DNA of 38,134 nucleotides from Opitutales bacterium (GTDB lineage Bacteria > Verrucomicrobiota > Verrucomicrobiia > Opitutales > UBA2987): contig JAJFLV010000161.1 in assembly GCA_021772535.1 (NCBI GenBank), positions 1 through 38,134 of the forward strand, in the 5' to 3' direction. Within the stretch, counting starts at the first letter, position 1; every line of letters begins with the position of its first letter. Position numbers and translations under genes: made by a program. Of the stretch, positions 26,601 to 33,837 are shown piece after piece. The notes beneath the pieces are model-generated. The model had not been told where the DNA came from. It did no database searches and saw nothing but the letters and a program-made list of their open reading frames with translations.

Positions 26601-27171
26601 AATGAGTTTTTTCCGGAGCGATTCCGATGTGGAACGCAACCGAAATGCCTTCGAGGCCGCTTTTTTTCCGTTCCCACCGGTGAATGTGAATGGATTCTCC
26701 TTTGAAGAGAACTTTGACTATGAGGAGAACCAGATAACTCTGCGACTGGATCACTTGCTGGGCGACTCCTGGGCGACCGGCATTCGGTTCAAATGGAATA
26801 ACGCCAAGATTAACAAAACCACCCCTGGTTTGCCGGAAACAATTACGCCATTCCCCATTCTGCAAAACCTGGAAGCGGATTTGATCAATGTCTCCTGGAA
26901 CATCCGGTATCAGTCTCCGCAAGGGATTTTTGCCCGGGGGGAATATAGCTATTGGCGGCAAGACAACCGCAATTACCATCCGGAATTGCCCGGCGATACT
27001 TTTCCTATGGTCAATCTGGAGTTGGGTTTCCGGCTACAGAGCGACCGGGGCGAAATTTTTATCGGTTTGCTGAACGCGACCGATGAGGATTACCAGATCA
27101 ACCCGCTCAACAATTTCAATCAACTACCCCGCGAGCGCACCTTTATTGTTTCGGGCAGAATCAGCTTTTAA
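23656..27171 (+). CDS. FecR-TPR-outer-membrane beta-barrel fusion protein
   Basis: This is a very large (about 1171 residues) envelope protein. From ATG 23656 it has a clear signal peptide (MNSGKPIFGLAISIILLLAP...SAQG). A FecR-type domain follows (about 35-190; VRTGEYSRATVKLSNGSILRID, GAIRGTEFSLNV, TLIDGVVRLFNP). About 8 TPR-like repeats come next (about 220-590; for example ALDGALGNAWLGLGLTNIAL). The rest is beta-strand-rich and ends like TonB-dependent barrels (IGLLNATDEDYQINPLNNF ... IVSGRISF, terminal Phe). No TonB-receptor plug domain is seen. The ORF start at 23596 adds 20 residues ahead of the signal peptide, so the later ATG is preferred. First gene of the cassette with the Calx-beta protein (43 bp) and cyclase. 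Export, assembly or sensing are possible roles; none is proven. Confidence 0.85.
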   Translation: MNSGKPIFGLAISIILLLAPVLSAQGAKVPKNSDSVLLTVENKVQVAIGKGPWLTGKAGQPLNFGNRVRTGEYSRATVKLSNGSILRIDELTTIRLKPPVGPQKKPEAELEKGELYFFGRSKEDELQFVTPTANGAIRGTEFSLNVAENGTTVLTLIDGVVRLFNPLGAIDLQSGEQGTAAPGAPPRKTAVIDAINIIQWCLYYPGIIDPEELNWSAVEKNAHASSIEAYERGNLLEALSLFVVPKDRTLNSAENIYFAGLLLATGQVEDSAKLLSSFRSGQPLALALTETVAAVKGQAIDASRAPQGPSQLLARSYYLQSRSDLEGALQMARRAVEISPQFGFGWARVAELEFGFGRSRAVRSALEKARQFSPNNPQMAALEGFILAAENKLKEASEKFEEAIALDGALGNAWLGLGLTNIALNNVAEGRQHLQNAAALEPNRSLLRSYLGKGFSIQSSFELAENELRLARIIDPADPTPDLYGALLNRAQNRFNEAVHELERSLELNDNRRLYRSRFLLDQDRAVRGANLAEILQRAGLKELAVSEAGNAVTSDYGNFSAHRFLSNAYNELRDPSRINLRFEVAWANELFLANILSPVGAGNLSPAITQQEYSRLFTRRRPELSLSGSYRSDGRQEYLLSSSIPLGKTALYLDAEQTEFDEFFFNDDLKRTVVYGSLKHQINDRDSLYALLIYKDSENGDVFLRYQADTSIEESPFGRDPDFRFRERQEPLAFLAFHREWSPGVHTILMGARLDNEQSLSDKNRATLFFRSIDGVPSQQATPALDWTFESDLVIYSGEIQQIYTLGKSSFIVGGRIQEGDVENTSRLGTPSPLFSDLLEQRLSEDFSRQTVYGYINHSGLIPGQNINITLGLTYDRVEFPPSLGEAPLIAGRKTSDQVGPKAGLSWSPIPGWTLRAAYSRTQTGFSLDEPVRLEPNQVSGFIQAFRSVIPENLTGTIPAAKIETANFSVDGKLGPDTYFGMSFFRSDSDVERNRNAFEAAFFPFPPVNVNGFSFEENFDYEENQITLRLDHLLGDSWATGIRFKWNNAKINKTTPGLPETITPFPILQNLEADLINVSWNIRYQSPQGIFARGEYSYWRQDNRNYHPELPGDTFPMVNLELGFRLQSDRGEIFIGLLNATDEDYQINPLNNFNQLPRERTFIVSGRISF

Positions 27172-27214
27172 TTTAATATTGTATCGAAAAATTTTGAAAA
27201 TACGATTGGTGAAA

Positions 27215-30200
27215 ATGGGCAACAAATCCCTTTGGAAGTCGTGGGCGTCGATTATGGGCATTTTTGGATACCTGCTCGGCGGTCTAACATCTTTAGTTGC
27301 GCTCAACCCTGGGGACGTGGCGCTAACCCGCGTGACTCCTGACAGTGTCATATTGCTGGCCTTGGCCGATATTCCGGCGGGCGAACGAATTATTTTTACG
27401 GACCGGCGGTGGACCTCGCGCGGGTTTGAGCCAGACAATGGACAAGAAGGAGAAGGATTTTATGTGTGGACCGCTCCCGCAAATGGAGACCGGGTGGAGG
27501 CTGGCGCCCAGGTGCGCATCAACTTCCCGTCAGGGACGATTTTTCTGGATTGGCAGGACTACCTGTTTTTATTCCAGATAACACAAAAAAATCCCCAATT
27601 TCTCTATTCTATTTTTACAGACCGGAACTGGAATCTTTGGGATAACCCGGCAAGGGGCCTAACCAATGATATTACCTCAATATCCATCGGAATTATTGCC
27701 GACGCCCCGACTGATACGAATGGCCAACCGCGCATCAATCATGAGATAAAATCCGACATTCGAGAAACCTTCAAGGGAGAGCTGGACCAACTGGGCCTGT
27801 TGCGAAAACTGGCCGAAATTCAATCGTGGACATGGGTGGAAAACAATCCGAATCCAATTGATGACGGTGATTTTGCCAACATTCCCAGCTCCGGGTTGAT
27901 CGAATTTTCCTCCCCTTTTCATTTAGTGCGGGAGGATGCAACCTCCTTCAGTGTGATTTTACGCCGACTCTACGGAAGCAAGGAGAATGTATCAGTCAGG
28001 CTCAGCACGGTGACCCGCATTTCCGATTTCGCCCGTTTCCGGCCAAGAGCGACAGGGGTTTTCGATGACCTGACAGGGGTGGCTTATGGCAATGGTATCT
28101 TTACGGTAGTGGGGTCCGGCAGTGAAACCCTCACTTCAACCAATGGGATTACATGGAATCAACCGCACCCAATACAGTTTGAGAATCTGCATGGCGTCGC
28201 TTTCGGAGCGGGTCAATTCATAGCAGTGGGAAAAGACGGACTGATTTTGACTTCTACTGATGGCGCCTCCTGGACGGAGCAAGCTTCCCCAACCGTTGAA
28301 AACCTCTACAGTGTGGAATTTTTGAACAATATATTTTTCGCGGTGGGGGAAAAGAATACCATCCTCACTTCCATTGATACTGTAACCTGGAACACTGCCA
28401 CCATCAGTAGTGAATCGGGCGCCCTTTACGGCATTAATTTTGGAAACAACTTATTCGTTGCGGTGGGAAAAGACGGCGCCCTTTTTTCCTCAGAGGATGG
28501 CGAGACCTGGCTGCCGACGGGGGTGGGTGTCACCGGTAAAACTCTGTGGGAAATCGTCTATACCAATACAGGCTTTGTGGCGGTGGGGGATGAAGGTCGC
28601 ATTGTTTTCTCAGGTGACGGCGCGACCTGGGCGCAAAAACGATCCGGCGAGCGACTTTCCCTTTACGCAGTTGCGGTGGTCGGCGCCAACAAGGTGGCTG
28701 TGGGCAAAGAAGGGCTCATTATTACAACGGACGACAGCGCGGCATCTCAAGCCTTGGAAACTCTTGATGACGACACCGATTTCCAGTCCACCCGAGAAGA
28801 GAGTCGGGCATCGTCCCTTTTCGATGTCGCTTTCGCTGCCGATACCGTCGTGGCAGTTGGTGAATACGGTAAAATAATATCGGGCGCCATCACGGGAGGA
28901 ACCCAACTTTCAGCGGCGGCAGAGACGGATTTCACATCTATCGTCAATGCAAGCGTGTTTTGGGCCGATGGTGACAGCGATCCCAAAGTCCAAACAATCA
29001 CTTTTGCTCGCGACAACGTTACTGCTGTTCGGAAGCGTTTTGATTTGCGTCTGATCTCCGCCTTGGGAGAACCCGATTTGGGAACCTCGACCACACATAT
29101 TTCAATATTTAACAGCGACCCTCCCTTCAATCGGATTGTGGACAATTACGGCCCTTTTCTAACCTTCAAGAACGTGGAGTTATCCTTGAATAATGGGGAT
29201 TCCACCCTTGCCCACCAATTAAGATTTCGTATTCAAAACACCTCCTCGGTGGACTCAAAAGCGCTCCTGGTCACATTCGACGGAAGCAACTTGCCCGACC
29301 TGGACCTGCCGATTGTTCCAAGCGGCAATGTCTCGGAAATAATACAGATCGACCTTCCGGAGGTGGTGCAGTCCATCAGTCTTTTTGAATTCCTAAGCAA
29401 CAACTCCGAACCTGTTTTTAAACACAGGCGTTTTATTAACAGTGTTTTCATTGTCGAAGATCGGTCTGGAAACGGAGTTAAAGCTGGAACCTTGGGCACG
29501 GGATTCGTGACCGACCTCGTAGCGACACCAATCGGGGTTCTGGGAAGTAAATCGTCTCAAAAAGAAAATGCCGGGGGTGTCGGTGTCATAAAACCCTTAT
29601 TCAGCGGGGGCACTCCTCCGCCTCCTCCGGGAGAAGGCGGTGGCGAAGGATTCGGACTGGTCCTGACGGAAATCGAATTAACCGGGAATTCTTCCATCGA
29701 AACCGGTAGCGGCGTCGATTTTACCGCCATTGGCACTTATCTCGACCCCTTCACCCAGGAAGAATTTGAGGAAGAATTGACGGACCCCCAGCCCGATTGG
29801 ATACTGAATCCTTTAAGTTATCCGTTAGATGCCAACGGATTATTAACCGCAAATGCCAACCCAACCCTGGTTTATCCGCAAACCGCCGCTCTATCGGCAT
29901 CTTCAATCGACGGCGCCCCGGTCGATGAGCTAGGGAACCCGATTCCTGTAATCACTGATTTGAATGTGGAAATCGATGAACCAGCGGGGAACCAGGATTA
30001 CCCGGCCTGGGTAACCACCAACGGGCTCTTAGCCGGGCCAAGCGGGGAAAAGGATGATTTCGATGGAGACGAGCGGGCCAATTTATTGGAATTTTCACTC
30101 GGGACAGACCCCACCGTTGATGATCCGCAAGGCCTGCCCTATAATATGGTCGATAAAGGGGGTGGCACTTATTCCATCCAATACACTCGCCCGAAGTCTC

Positions 30201-30367
30201 GCCGAGGCGTCATTTACAAACTGCAAAAATCGACCGACTTCCACTCCTGGAGCGATCTTGGCCAAACCCTTTTCTCACAAGACAGCACAACAGAGACGTG
30301 GGAATCGTCCGGCACAGAGGATTCACCGGCAAACTTCAGGCTGGTGATTGAGAGGTTCGATCAGTAA
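27215..30367 (+). CDS. Secreted surface protein: lamin-tail-like, Calx-beta split by a seven-repeat propeller, calcium-type C-terminus
   Basis: The protein is 1050 residues from ATG 27215 (MGNKSLWKSW); the ORF frame opens earlier, inside the previous gene. A signal-like helix comes first, then a lamin-tail-like domain (VILLALADIPAGERIIFTDRR). Next are the first strands of a Calx-beta domain (FHLVREDATSFSVILRR, VSVRLSTV) and seven repeats of the type LxGVAFGxGxFVAVGxxGxILTSxDGxxW (28064-28900). The rest of Calx-beta follows (TDFTSIVNASVFWADGD ... LRLISALGEPDLG), then a Gly/Pro linker and an Ig-like part. An Asp-rich calcium-type motif (DDFDGDERANLLEFSLGTDP) precedes a final domain (YKLQKSTDFHSWSDLG). 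I infer a secreted, possibly calcium-binding adhesin or sensor. Middle gene of the cassette. Confidence 0.85.
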   Translation: MGNKSLWKSWASIMGIFGYLLGGLTSLVALNPGDVALTRVTPDSVILLALADIPAGERIIFTDRRWTSRGFEPDNGQEGEGFYVWTAPANGDRVEAGAQVRINFPSGTIFLDWQDYLFLFQITQKNPQFLYSIFTDRNWNLWDNPARGLTNDITSISIGIIADAPTDTNGQPRINHEIKSDIRETFKGELDQLGLLRKLAEIQSWTWVENNPNPIDDGDFANIPSSGLIEFSSPFHLVREDATSFSVILRRLYGSKENVSVRLSTVTRISDFARFRPRATGVFDDLTGVAYGNGIFTVVGSGSETLTSTNGITWNQPHPIQFENLHGVAFGAGQFIAVGKDGLILTSTDGASWTEQASPTVENLYSVEFLNNIFFAVGEKNTILTSIDTVTWNTATISSESGALYGINFGNNLFVAVGKDGALFSSEDGETWLPTGVGVTGKTLWEIVYTNTGFVAVGDEGRIVFSGDGATWAQKRSGERLSLYAVAVVGANKVAVGKEGLIITTDDSAASQALETLDDDTDFQSTREESRASSLFDVAFAADTVVAVGEYGKIISGAITGGTQLSAAAETDFTSIVNASVFWADGDSDPKVQTITFARDNVTAVRKRFDLRLISALGEPDLGTSTTHISIFNSDPPFNRIVDNYGPFLTFKNVELSLNNGDSTLAHQLRFRIQNTSSVDSKALLVTFDGSNLPDLDLPIVPSGNVSEIIQIDLPEVVQSISLFEFLSNNSEPVFKHRRFINSVFIVEDRSGNGVKAGTLGTGFVTDLVATPIGVLGSKSSQKENAGGVGVIKPLFSGGTPPPPPGEGGGEGFGLVLTEIELTGNSSIETGSGVDFTAIGTYLDPFTQEEFEEELTDPQPDWILNPLSYPLDANGLLTANANPTLVYPQTAALSASSIDGAPVDELGNPIPVITDLNVEIDEPAGNQDYPAWVTTNGLLAGPSGEKDDFDGDERANLLEFSLGTDPTVDDPQGLPYNMVDKGGGTYSIQYTRPKSRRGVIYKLQKSTDFHSWSDLGQTLFSQDSTTETWESSGTEDSPANFRLVIERFDQ
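28064..28900 (+). repeat. Seven tandem ~38-residue propeller repeats in the surface protein
   Basis: Repeat cores read in order: DLTGVAYGNGIFTVVG, NLHGVAFGAGQFIAVGKDG, NLYSVEFLNNIFFAVGEKN, ALYGINFGNNLFVAVGKDG, TLWEIVYTNTGFVAVGDEG, SLYAVAVVGANKVAVGKEG, SLFDVAFAADTVVAVGEYG. Most are followed by ILTSxDGxxW. Seven units fit a closed seven-bladed beta-propeller (Ycf48/sialidase-like fold, inference). Confidence 0.82.
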
Positions 30368-30406
30368 TTTTATGAGAGTCGTTAATTTTTGCCGACCTCA
30401 TTCGAG

Positions 30407-32491
30407 ATGCGAAGACCGCTGGTAAACACATTATTGCTGAATCTGGGAGGAATATTCCTGGTTTGCGGATTGGGAACGGTCCTTGTTTCGTATAAAAATG
30501 GAGAAGGACCCAGAAGGCTCAGTTTCGACCTCTTATTCCATAGTCCGCTGCACCTTCACAGAGTCGATGAAACGGCCAAAGACAACGTCATCGTTTATCT
30601 GGATGACCTTTCCCACAACGCCCTCGACCAACCCTACGATAGCATTTGGGACCGGCGCCTGCATGCCTACCTGCTTGATAGATTGACCAGCGATGGCGCC
30701 AAAATGGTCTTTTATGACATCGTCTTCGACCAGAGCAGCTCTAATAAGAAAAGCGATAACGTTTTTGCGGAGGCCATTGCCAATAACGGTTCAGTTTTTT
30801 TAGGGGCCGGCCTGGAGCGACAAGAGAGCGCAGATATGGCATATGACGAAATCATCAACGCTCCACACGGTCTATTTCGTAAAAAGGCCAAAGCCTGGGG
30901 AATGATCCACAGTCCACTCGATCCCGACCAAGGAATTCGTGTATTGTCCACCGGCACCGAGGAATATTCATCGGCCACCTGGATATCCGCCCTTTTCCTG
31001 GCTCCTGGAATAGAAAATAAACTGGGGCCTCGAATGAAGGAACGCTGGCTGAACTATCTTGGGCCGCCGGATACAATACCGTCGGTCAGTTTTTTTCGTG
31101 CCTTGCAAGAGGATGCCCTGCCATACGGATTTTTCAAAGATAAGATCGTATTTGTGGGGGCCAAGGGATCAGTAGGTTTTACTGGAACCACGAAAGATAC
31201 TTTTCGCTCTCCCTACAGGGAATCGGGCAAGCATCCCTTTTACAATGGTGTCGAACTCCACGTCATGGCTCTGGATAACCTGCTTGCAGGCAACTGGTAC
31301 ACCCGGATGAACCGAAAGACGGAACTCATTCTCGTATTGGCAATCGGGGCAATCCTTGTTCTGAGTATGATTTCCCTGCGCCCTCGTTATTCCCTGCTTA
31401 TGTCTCTGGGAGCCGTAGTTATTCTGCTGCTGGTTCCACCTTATATTTGCCTGAGCACCGGATATTTTTATAGTTGGGTCGTTCCGCCATTCTTTCTTGT
31501 GCCGACGGCCTTTCTCTGGTCGGCAGGCTGCCATTTTTTCCGCGAAGTGCGCAGACGGAACCGATTGCGACGGACGTTTTCCGCCTATTTGTCCCCCGTC
31601 ATGGTAAAACGGCTGGCCGATGCCGATGAGGAGCCTCAATTGGGCGGACATGAGGAAAACATCACCGCTTTTTTCAGCGATATCGAAAGTTTCTCCAGTT
31701 TTTCGGAATCGCTCACTCCTACACAGCTGACGGAAGTCATGAATACTTATTTAACGGAGATGACGAATATCCTCCGGGAGCAAGGAGGGGTGCTGGACAA
31801 ATATATCGGGGACGCCATCGTCGGCATGTTTGGAGCCCTGGTCGATATGGAGGATCATGCCAGCAAGGCCTGCTTTGCTGCTGCCCGGATGCAGGAGAGG
31901 CTGGCTGAATTACGCCAGGCGTGGGCAACTAAAGAAGGAATCCAGTTTACGGTGCTGGGAAAGGTGAGGGCCCGCATCGGCCTCAATAGCGGACCGGCTA
32001 CAGTGGGCAACTTCGGCTCCGAGTTCCGTTTCAACTACACCATGATGGGCGACATGGTGAATCTGGCCGCACGCTGCGAAAGCGGAGCCAAGACCTACGG
32101 CGTCTATACTATGGCGGCGGAAGAAACCAAGTCGGCGGCGGAAAAGTATTCCTCGGAGTTTCTTTTCCGCTTTCTGGACAAAGTTATCGTGAAGGGCCGC
32201 AGACAGCCGGTTAATCTCTACGAGCTTGTCGGATTCAGGGAAAAACAGCCGGAATCGGTACATGAATGCCTCCTGATTTATAACCAGGCCTTGGAAAAAT
32301 ACCTTGGCCAGGATTGGGAAGGAGCAATCGCGCTTTTGGATCAATCGGTTTTACTGGAACCCAACAGACCGGCTGGAGGCGAAGAGGAACGCGTTAATCC
32401 GTCCATAATTCTGCGGAACCGCTGCCTGCAATTGGAGAAAGACCCGCCCGCCAAAGACTGGGACGGCGTTTATATCATGTCTTCCAAATAG
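30407..32491 (+). CDS. CHASE2-domain adenylate/guanylate cyclase
   Basis: This is an inner-membrane sensor that makes cAMP (or cGMP). It is about 694 residues from ATG 30407; the ORF track opens at a TTG 18 bp earlier. An N-terminal helix (LVNTLLLNLGGIFLVCG) precedes a periplasmic CHASE2 domain (about 25-290; DRLTSDGAKMVFYDIVFDQ). Three or so membrane helices follow (about 305-385), then a class III cyclase domain. That domain has metal Asp in AFFSDIESFSSFSE, DKYIGDAIVGMFGA, and NYTMMGDMVNLAARCE with the catalytic Asn and Arg. The Lys in LDKYIGD favours ATP. A helical, TPR-like tail ends the protein. Third gene of the cassette (39-bp gap). A truncated repeat begins 1 bp after its stop. Confidence 0.93.
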   Translation: MRRPLVNTLLLNLGGIFLVCGLGTVLVSYKNGEGPRRLSFDLLFHSPLHLHRVDETAKDNVIVYLDDLSHNALDQPYDSIWDRRLHAYLLDRLTSDGAKMVFYDIVFDQSSSNKKSDNVFAEAIANNGSVFLGAGLERQESADMAYDEIINAPHGLFRKKAKAWGMIHSPLDPDQGIRVLSTGTEEYSSATWISALFLAPGIENKLGPRMKERWLNYLGPPDTIPSVSFFRALQEDALPYGFFKDKIVFVGAKGSVGFTGTTKDTFRSPYRESGKHPFYNGVELHVMALDNLLAGNWYTRMNRKTELILVLAIGAILVLSMISLRPRYSLLMSLGAVVILLLVPPYICLSTGYFYSWVVPPFFLVPTAFLWSAGCHFFREVRRRNRLRRTFSAYLSPVMVKRLADADEEPQLGGHEENITAFFSDIESFSSFSESLTPTQLTEVMNTYLTEMTNILREQGGVLDKYIGDAIVGMFGALVDMEDHASKACFAAARMQERLAELRQAWATKEGIQFTVLGKVRARIGLNSGPATVGNFGSEFRFNYTMMGDMVNLAARCESGAKTYGVYTMAAEETKSAAEKYSSEFLFRFLDKVIVKGRRQPVNLYELVGFREKQPESVHECLLIYNQALEKYLGQDWEGAIALLDQSVLLEPNRPAGGEEERVNPSIILRNRCLQLEKDPPAKDWDGVYIMSSK

Positions 32492-32492
32492 A

Positions 32493-32572
32493 CCCGGCAA
32501 GCCCCGTCGCGCCTTGCTCAAAATGCATAATTGCTCTCTGCATCAACATCATCGAATTTGAGATAGGTTCTA
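32493..32572 (-). mobile_element. Truncated inverted copy of the 14.6-kb MITE-like element
   Basis: These 80 bp match 14611-14690 in reverse complement with one mismatch, including the full 18-bp terminal repeat (AATTTGAGATAGGTTCTA). The match stops at the apex of the first hairpin of the complete element, so one terminal repeat and the second hairpin unit are missing. It begins 1 bp after the cyclase stop codon and lies between that gene and the ftsB-like gene. Confidence 0.85.
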
Positions 32573-32598
32573 GTCTGAAACTCGGGAAAGACATCCAT

Positions 32599-32910
32599 TC
32601 ATTCGGACTCACCTTCCTCCTCAAATCTGTAGATGATGTCCTCCGGGTTGGCATAGCCGAGTTTTTGACGCACTACCCTTTCAAGAAAATCCGGCTCATG
32701 CAGAACAAGATCCAGATATTTTTCTTTTCCGGAAATTTTTTCTTTCAAAAGATTCAGCCGCTCCTCCAGCTCTGCTTCCCGTGATTCGAACTGCTCCATT
32801 TCACGATAACTTTGTAAAATGAGAGTGCCGAAAGAAAGGATTATGAGTAAAAGCAGGGTGCCCAGCAGACTTAATACGATTTGAGCCAAAGATGCGATTT
32901 TACCAGCCAT
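32599..32910 (-). CDS. FtsB/DivIC-family septum formation protein
   Basis: This is a small bitopic division protein that bridges FtsL and the division-site synthases. The product is 103 residues from ATG 32910; the ORF track opens at a TTG 18 bp upstream. It has one membrane helix (about 12-35, VLSLLGTLLLLIILSFGTLIL) and a coiled-coil-like stretch (EQFESREAELEERLNLLKEKISG). The short conserved end EPDFLERVVRQKLGYANPEDIIYRFEE matches DivIC/FtsB. Divergent from the exeA-like gene. Confidence 0.87.
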   Translation of the reverse strand: MAGKIASLAQIVLSLLGTLLLLIILSFGTLILQSYREMEQFESREAELEERLNLLKEKISGKEKYLDLVLHEPDFLERVVRQKLGYANPEDIIYRFEEEGESE

Positions 32911-33027
32911 TTTACCAACCAATCGCAACCTCTATAGATTTCCTATACCCCTGAAAAGAAAAAACGGATTGCTACTTTTAAAGTCATAAATTTTTTGTTA
33001 TGAAAGAGAACAGAATTTTAGGACACT

Positions 33028-33837
33028 ATGTACGAAAGTTATTTTGGCTTCCGGGAGATGCCATTCAACATCACTCCCGATCCCAAGTTTCTTTTCCTCA
33101 GCCCCACCCATTTGGATGCGCTTCAATATTTGCGCTACGGGGTTAAGGAAAGAAAGGGATTCATCGTGTTGACTGGCGAAGTCGGCTGCGGCAAAACCAC
33201 CCTGTGCCGAAAATTGCTCAATGAACTGGATGGGGAAAAGTACGAAACAGCTCTTATTCTGAATCCACGCCTTTCGGAAACCCAGTTGCTCAAGGCCATC
33301 CTGACGGAAATGGGCGAAGAGACCAAGGCCCGTAGCCGCAATGATCTTCTCAACCAGCTCAACCACGCTCTGTTGGACCGCATTCATGCCGGCAAGGATA
33401 TCGTATTGATCATCGATGAATCGCAAAATTTGGCCTTCGAAGCGCTCGAGCATATTCGGCTTCTTTCCAATCTGGAAACCGATAAGCAAAAATTGCTGCA
33501 GATTATTCTCATCGGCCAGCCCGAATTGAAGGAAAAGCTGCTGGAAAAACGGTTGCGACAGTTGAAGCAGCGCATCCTTGTCCAGTACGACCTCACTCCT
33601 CTCTCGCAGGATCAAGTGATTCATTACATTCAACACCGGCTCTCCATGGCAGGCGGCATGGGGCGGCCAAGTTTCACCCCCTACGCGTATCAGAAAATCT
33701 TTAAATCCAGCCAGGGAATTCCCAGAATGATAAATAATTTGTGTGACAAGTCCCTCCTCTCGGCATTTACTAGGTCGTCAGACAATGTCAACTATTGGGA
33801 TGTGAGGCGGGCAATAAAGGATCTAAACCTTAAATGA
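33028..33837 (+). CDS. ExeA/GspA-type AAA ATPase
   Basis: GspA/ExeA ATPases use ATP at the inner membrane to help place the type II secretion secretin through peptidoglycan. The 269-residue protein starts with the family hallmark MYESYFGFREMPFNITPDPKF. It has Walker A GEVGCGKTTLC, Walker B IVLIIDESQNL, sensor region IILIGQPEL and the tail GIPRMINNLCDKSL. A C-terminal peptidoglycan-binding region, present in full ExeA, is missing, so this is the short form found in many phyla. It overlaps the gspB-like gene by 4 bp (ATGA). Core type II secretion genes are not in the window. Confidence 0.92.
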   Translation: MYESYFGFREMPFNITPDPKFLFLSPTHLDALQYLRYGVKERKGFIVLTGEVGCGKTTLCRKLLNELDGEKYETALILNPRLSETQLLKAILTEMGEETKARSRNDLLNQLNHALLDRIHAGKDIVLIIDESQNLAFEALEHIRLLSNLETDKQKLLQIILIGQPELKEKLLEKRLRQLKQRILVQYDLTPLSQDQVIHYIQHRLSMAGGMGRPSFTPYAYQKIFKSSQGIPRMINNLCDKSLLSAFTRSSDNVNYWDVRRAIKDLNLK

